A DNA stretch of 54,574 bases. Origin: Rubripirellula sp. (GTDB taxonomy: Bacteria > Planctomycetota > Planctomycetia > Pirellulales > Pirellulaceae). Below, one piece after another: positions 52,730-54,574 of the stretch. Location of the stretch: NCBI GenBank assembly GCA_029245125.1, contig JAQWPZ010000079.1, positions 1-54,574 on the forward strand, given 5' to 3'. Within the stretch, counting starts at the first letter, position 1. Every line of letters begins with the position of its first letter. Under the pieces are notes generated by a model. It had not been told where the DNA came from. It made no database searches and was given only the letters and a program-made list of their open reading frames with translations. The position numbers and the translations under genes were made by a program.

Positions 52730-54574
52730 TCACTCCACGACGAGGCCAAGGCTCTCGGAATGGCTGTTGAACTCGGGTGCATACATGCACTCAATGCTCG
52801 CCATCCCGCTCTGATATTTACCTTTCAACTGCACGCGGCTTGCGTACTCGAAAACGTAAGTGCCTTTTGGTAGGTAATCGATGAAGAAATGGCTCGCTGA
52901 GTCACGCGTCGACTCATAGTAAGCCAATCCATCTTGGTACTTGTAGGACGAGAGTACGTTCACCGGCTCGGTACCGCTGCCACGATGATCTTTTAAGTGC
53001 AAGTATTCCATATCCCGATCGCTTCGCAACACGATCCTCACGACCAATTCGTCGCCGACCTCAAGGGGTCCATCAACGCGTTCCAAGACTGGCCCTTTCT
53101 CGGTGATCTTGCGAACATACAACTGCTTGGTCACCTCCAAGGGCGTGCCCTGGTGAGGCGTGATCTTGCTGATGTCTTCGAAGTACTGCCAATGCACTCC
53201 ACCCCAAGCAACGCCTTGATCGACCTTGGTGACGCGGATCTGCCCGAGTTCTGGTTCAACTTGATCGCCAGTAAAAATTTGCTCGTAAAATCCGGTCCCC
53301 GCTTCAACACGATCCGCCTCGACCCGTTTGCCAGCCAGCTCAACTTGAACCAGCTCGTCAGATGCGAGTAAATCTGAACCGCGCAAGAGCAGCGAATAGA
53401 CAGCGTCAGCCGTTGCCTTGGTAGTCTTCCAATCACGGGTCTGTTTTTGCTTCAACAACCACACCTTACAGTCCTCGACAGACTGTTGATCATCCATGAC
53501 TTCATCAAACGCCTCGATCATCATCGCTTGAGTTTCGATCGGCGCTCGGTACCACCACCAAGACAACTCGGTGTCTCGCCAATACATCCCCATCTCATCG
53601 TCACTGACGCTTCGTTCCTTGATTGACCGCATGATCCCACGAGCCGCTTCGATGTCGCCAAAACGCTTCAGAGCGACCGCGAGGTGGGCCTGAGATTGTC
53701 GAATCCCCAAGTCAAGCCAGTGTGCCTTCGCCTGTGCAAGCCAGTACTTGACGGCTTCGCGATGCTCATCGGCAACAGCTTGATCTTCCAGAAAGAAACT
53801 TCGTCCATACAAGTACAAAGCAATCGTGCTAGAGAGATGATTCTTCTCGCGATCTGCTTTATCAATCCGTCGGTAATTTTCGGTCATCCAGCCATCTAGC
53901 CGTGAGAGCGATTTCAAGGCGCTGCTGACCTCTATATCCACGCCCAAGTGCCGGAGCCGACCAAATCCAGTCGTGATATAAAGCGTGATGTAGTCATTTG
54001 CCCGACCACCGGGAAACCATGGCCACGCCCCATCGGGCAACTGCATTTGGGTCAATTTACGCAAACCGCCGACCGTTTCAGAGTCAAGCCGATTCTGATC
54101 GAACAGGATCCCAACATTCCGTCGAGCCTGACTTTCACTTTTTGCCTCTCGTACCCACGGTGTCTCTTCAAGCATCACCGTTTTGAGATCCTGATTTTTC
54201 TCAAGTGGACTATCCAGCGCGGGTGTACCACGCCACTGCGCGAATACTCGTTCGATCTTTGGATCGCTGGTCGCGATATGCCGAGCCAGTGCGTTCGCAT
54301 ACAGTCGATTGAACGTCTGCTCAGAACATTCATGTGGATATTCCATCAGGTAGGGTAATGCCATCACGGCATACCAAGATGGGTTGGACGTCATCTGCAC
54401 GGTCAACGACTGGTGCTGCAGTGTGTCCGAGTTGGCGGACTTCAGGAGCTTATCAAAATCGAAGTCCTTGGATTCGATGCCTCGAATGGGAAGCTGAATC
54501 GATTCGGTCACTAGAATCCTGCGTGACAAAACCGGCAAATAACCTTCCTCGCCATCCGAGACACGACCGCTCGA
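52730..54574 (-). CDS. Alpha-2-macroglobulin family protein, C-terminal part (truncated by window edge)
   Basis: The visible ~614 residues are the C-terminal part of a bacterial alpha-2-macroglobulin, a large envelope protein that traps proteases. The frame continues past the last in-frame TTG (54538) to the window edge (reading VSDGEEGYLPVLSRR), so the gene starts beyond it. The thioester motif CSEQ sits in YPHECSEQTFNR (about 54317-54328). It is followed by the alpha-alpha thioester (TED) domain: LQMPDG-like QLPDGAWPWFPGG, ITLYITTGFGRLRHLG, TELSWWWYRAPIETQAMMIEAF, and KQTRDWKTTKATADAVYSLL. A C-terminal beta receptor-binding-like domain ends with FEYASRVQLKGKYQSG. In bacteria such proteins are often coded with penicillin-binding protein PbpC; the neighbour lies outside the window. 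Confidence 0.9.
   Translation of the reverse strand, partial: SSGRVSDGEEGYLPVLSRRILVTESIQLPIRGIESKDFDFDKLLKSANSDTLQHQSLTVQMTSNPSWYAVMALPYLMEYPHECSEQTFNRLYANALARHIATSDPKIERVFAQWRGTPALDSPLEKNQDLKTVMLEETPWVREAKSESQARRNVGILFDQNRLDSETVGGLRKLTQMQLPDGAWPWFPGGRANDYITLYITTGFGRLRHLGVDIEVSSALKSLSRLDGWMTENYRRIDKADREKNHLSSTIALYLYGRSFFLEDQAVADEHREAVKYWLAQAKAHWLDLGIRQSQAHLAVALKRFGDIEAARGIMRSIKERSVSDDEMGMYWRDTELSWWWYRAPIETQAMMIEAFDEVMDDQQSVEDCKVWLLKQKQTRDWKTTKATADAVYSLLLRGSDLLASDELVQVELAGKRVEADRVEAGTGFYEQIFTGDQVEPELGQIRVTKVDQGVAWGGVHWQYFEDISKITPHQGTPLEVTKQLYVRKITEKGPVLERVDGPLEVGDELVVRIVLRSDRDMEYLHLKDHRGSGTEPVNVLSSYKYQDGLAYYESTRDSASHFFIDYLPKGTYVFEYASRVQLKGKYQSGMASIECMYAPEFNSHSESLGLVVE

Overview
The window reads as chromosomal DNA of a planctomycete, most likely a member of the Pirellulaceae (Rhodopirellula-like). 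The evidence is the density of planctomycete-typical families: DUF1501, DUF1549/DUF1553 proteins with c-type haem motifs, a PVC-type dehydrogenase/cytochrome, DUF1571, a PEP-CTERM protein, an 'MTNPYETP' membrane protein and very large exported proteins. This assignment comes from gene content, not from a marker phylogeny. No tRNA, rRNA, CRISPR array, integrase or transposase was recognised.

Layout. 1-1459: end of sdhA, then sdhB (succinate dehydrogenase). 1559-3545, minus strand: a CheY-like response regulator, a hemerythrin-like protein and a family 2 glycosyltransferase. 3546-4984: a 1.4 kb gap with no convincing protein gene, but with a strongly structured segment that ends in an intrinsic terminator (candidate small RNA). 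4985-6996: a Ser/Thr kinase overlapping an inositol-monophosphatase-family gene by four bases. 7033-11339: a DUF1571 protein, a small secreted protein, a HemQ-like coproheme decarboxylase, an FkbM methyltransferase, and a PEP-CTERM protein whose reading frame runs into the FkbM gene.

11900-41024 is a 29 kb block of ten consecutive plus-strand genes; all but the last carry an export signal. Its first part holds DUF1501, a PPC-domain protein, a Big2/DUF1549/DUF1553 haem protein, a PSCyt1-WD40 protein with a ~600-residue coiled coil, and two overlapping genes for giant membrane-anchored proteins (1113 and 2243 aa). The second part repeats the theme: PVC dehydrogenase/cytochrome, PSCyt1-DUF1549-discoidin-DUF1553 protein, DUF1501 and a Gfo/Idh/MocA oxidoreductase. 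The most interesting observation is that the two giant genes look like three copies of one ~1,100-residue unit (export segment, beta-rich ectodomain, three C-terminal membrane helices), two of them fused in the 2243-residue protein.

41030-52447 is mostly housekeeping: a DUF5722 glycosidase-like protein, endonuclease III with altered Fe-S cysteine spacing, a membrane protein, proB, a purF-type amidophosphoribosyltransferase, a CinA-C-like protein without the usual active-site serine, and a glpK-glpD-glpF glycerol operon. The right edge holds the C-terminal part of an alpha-2-macroglobulin on the minus strand, still open at the edge.

How the genes work together: SdhAB feed electrons to quinone. 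GlpF, GlpK and GlpD import, phosphorylate and oxidise glycerol, also feeding quinone. The 29 kb block probably encodes an extracytoplasmic, haem-containing apparatus, plausibly for handling polymeric or modified carbohydrates, but this role is inferred from family context only.
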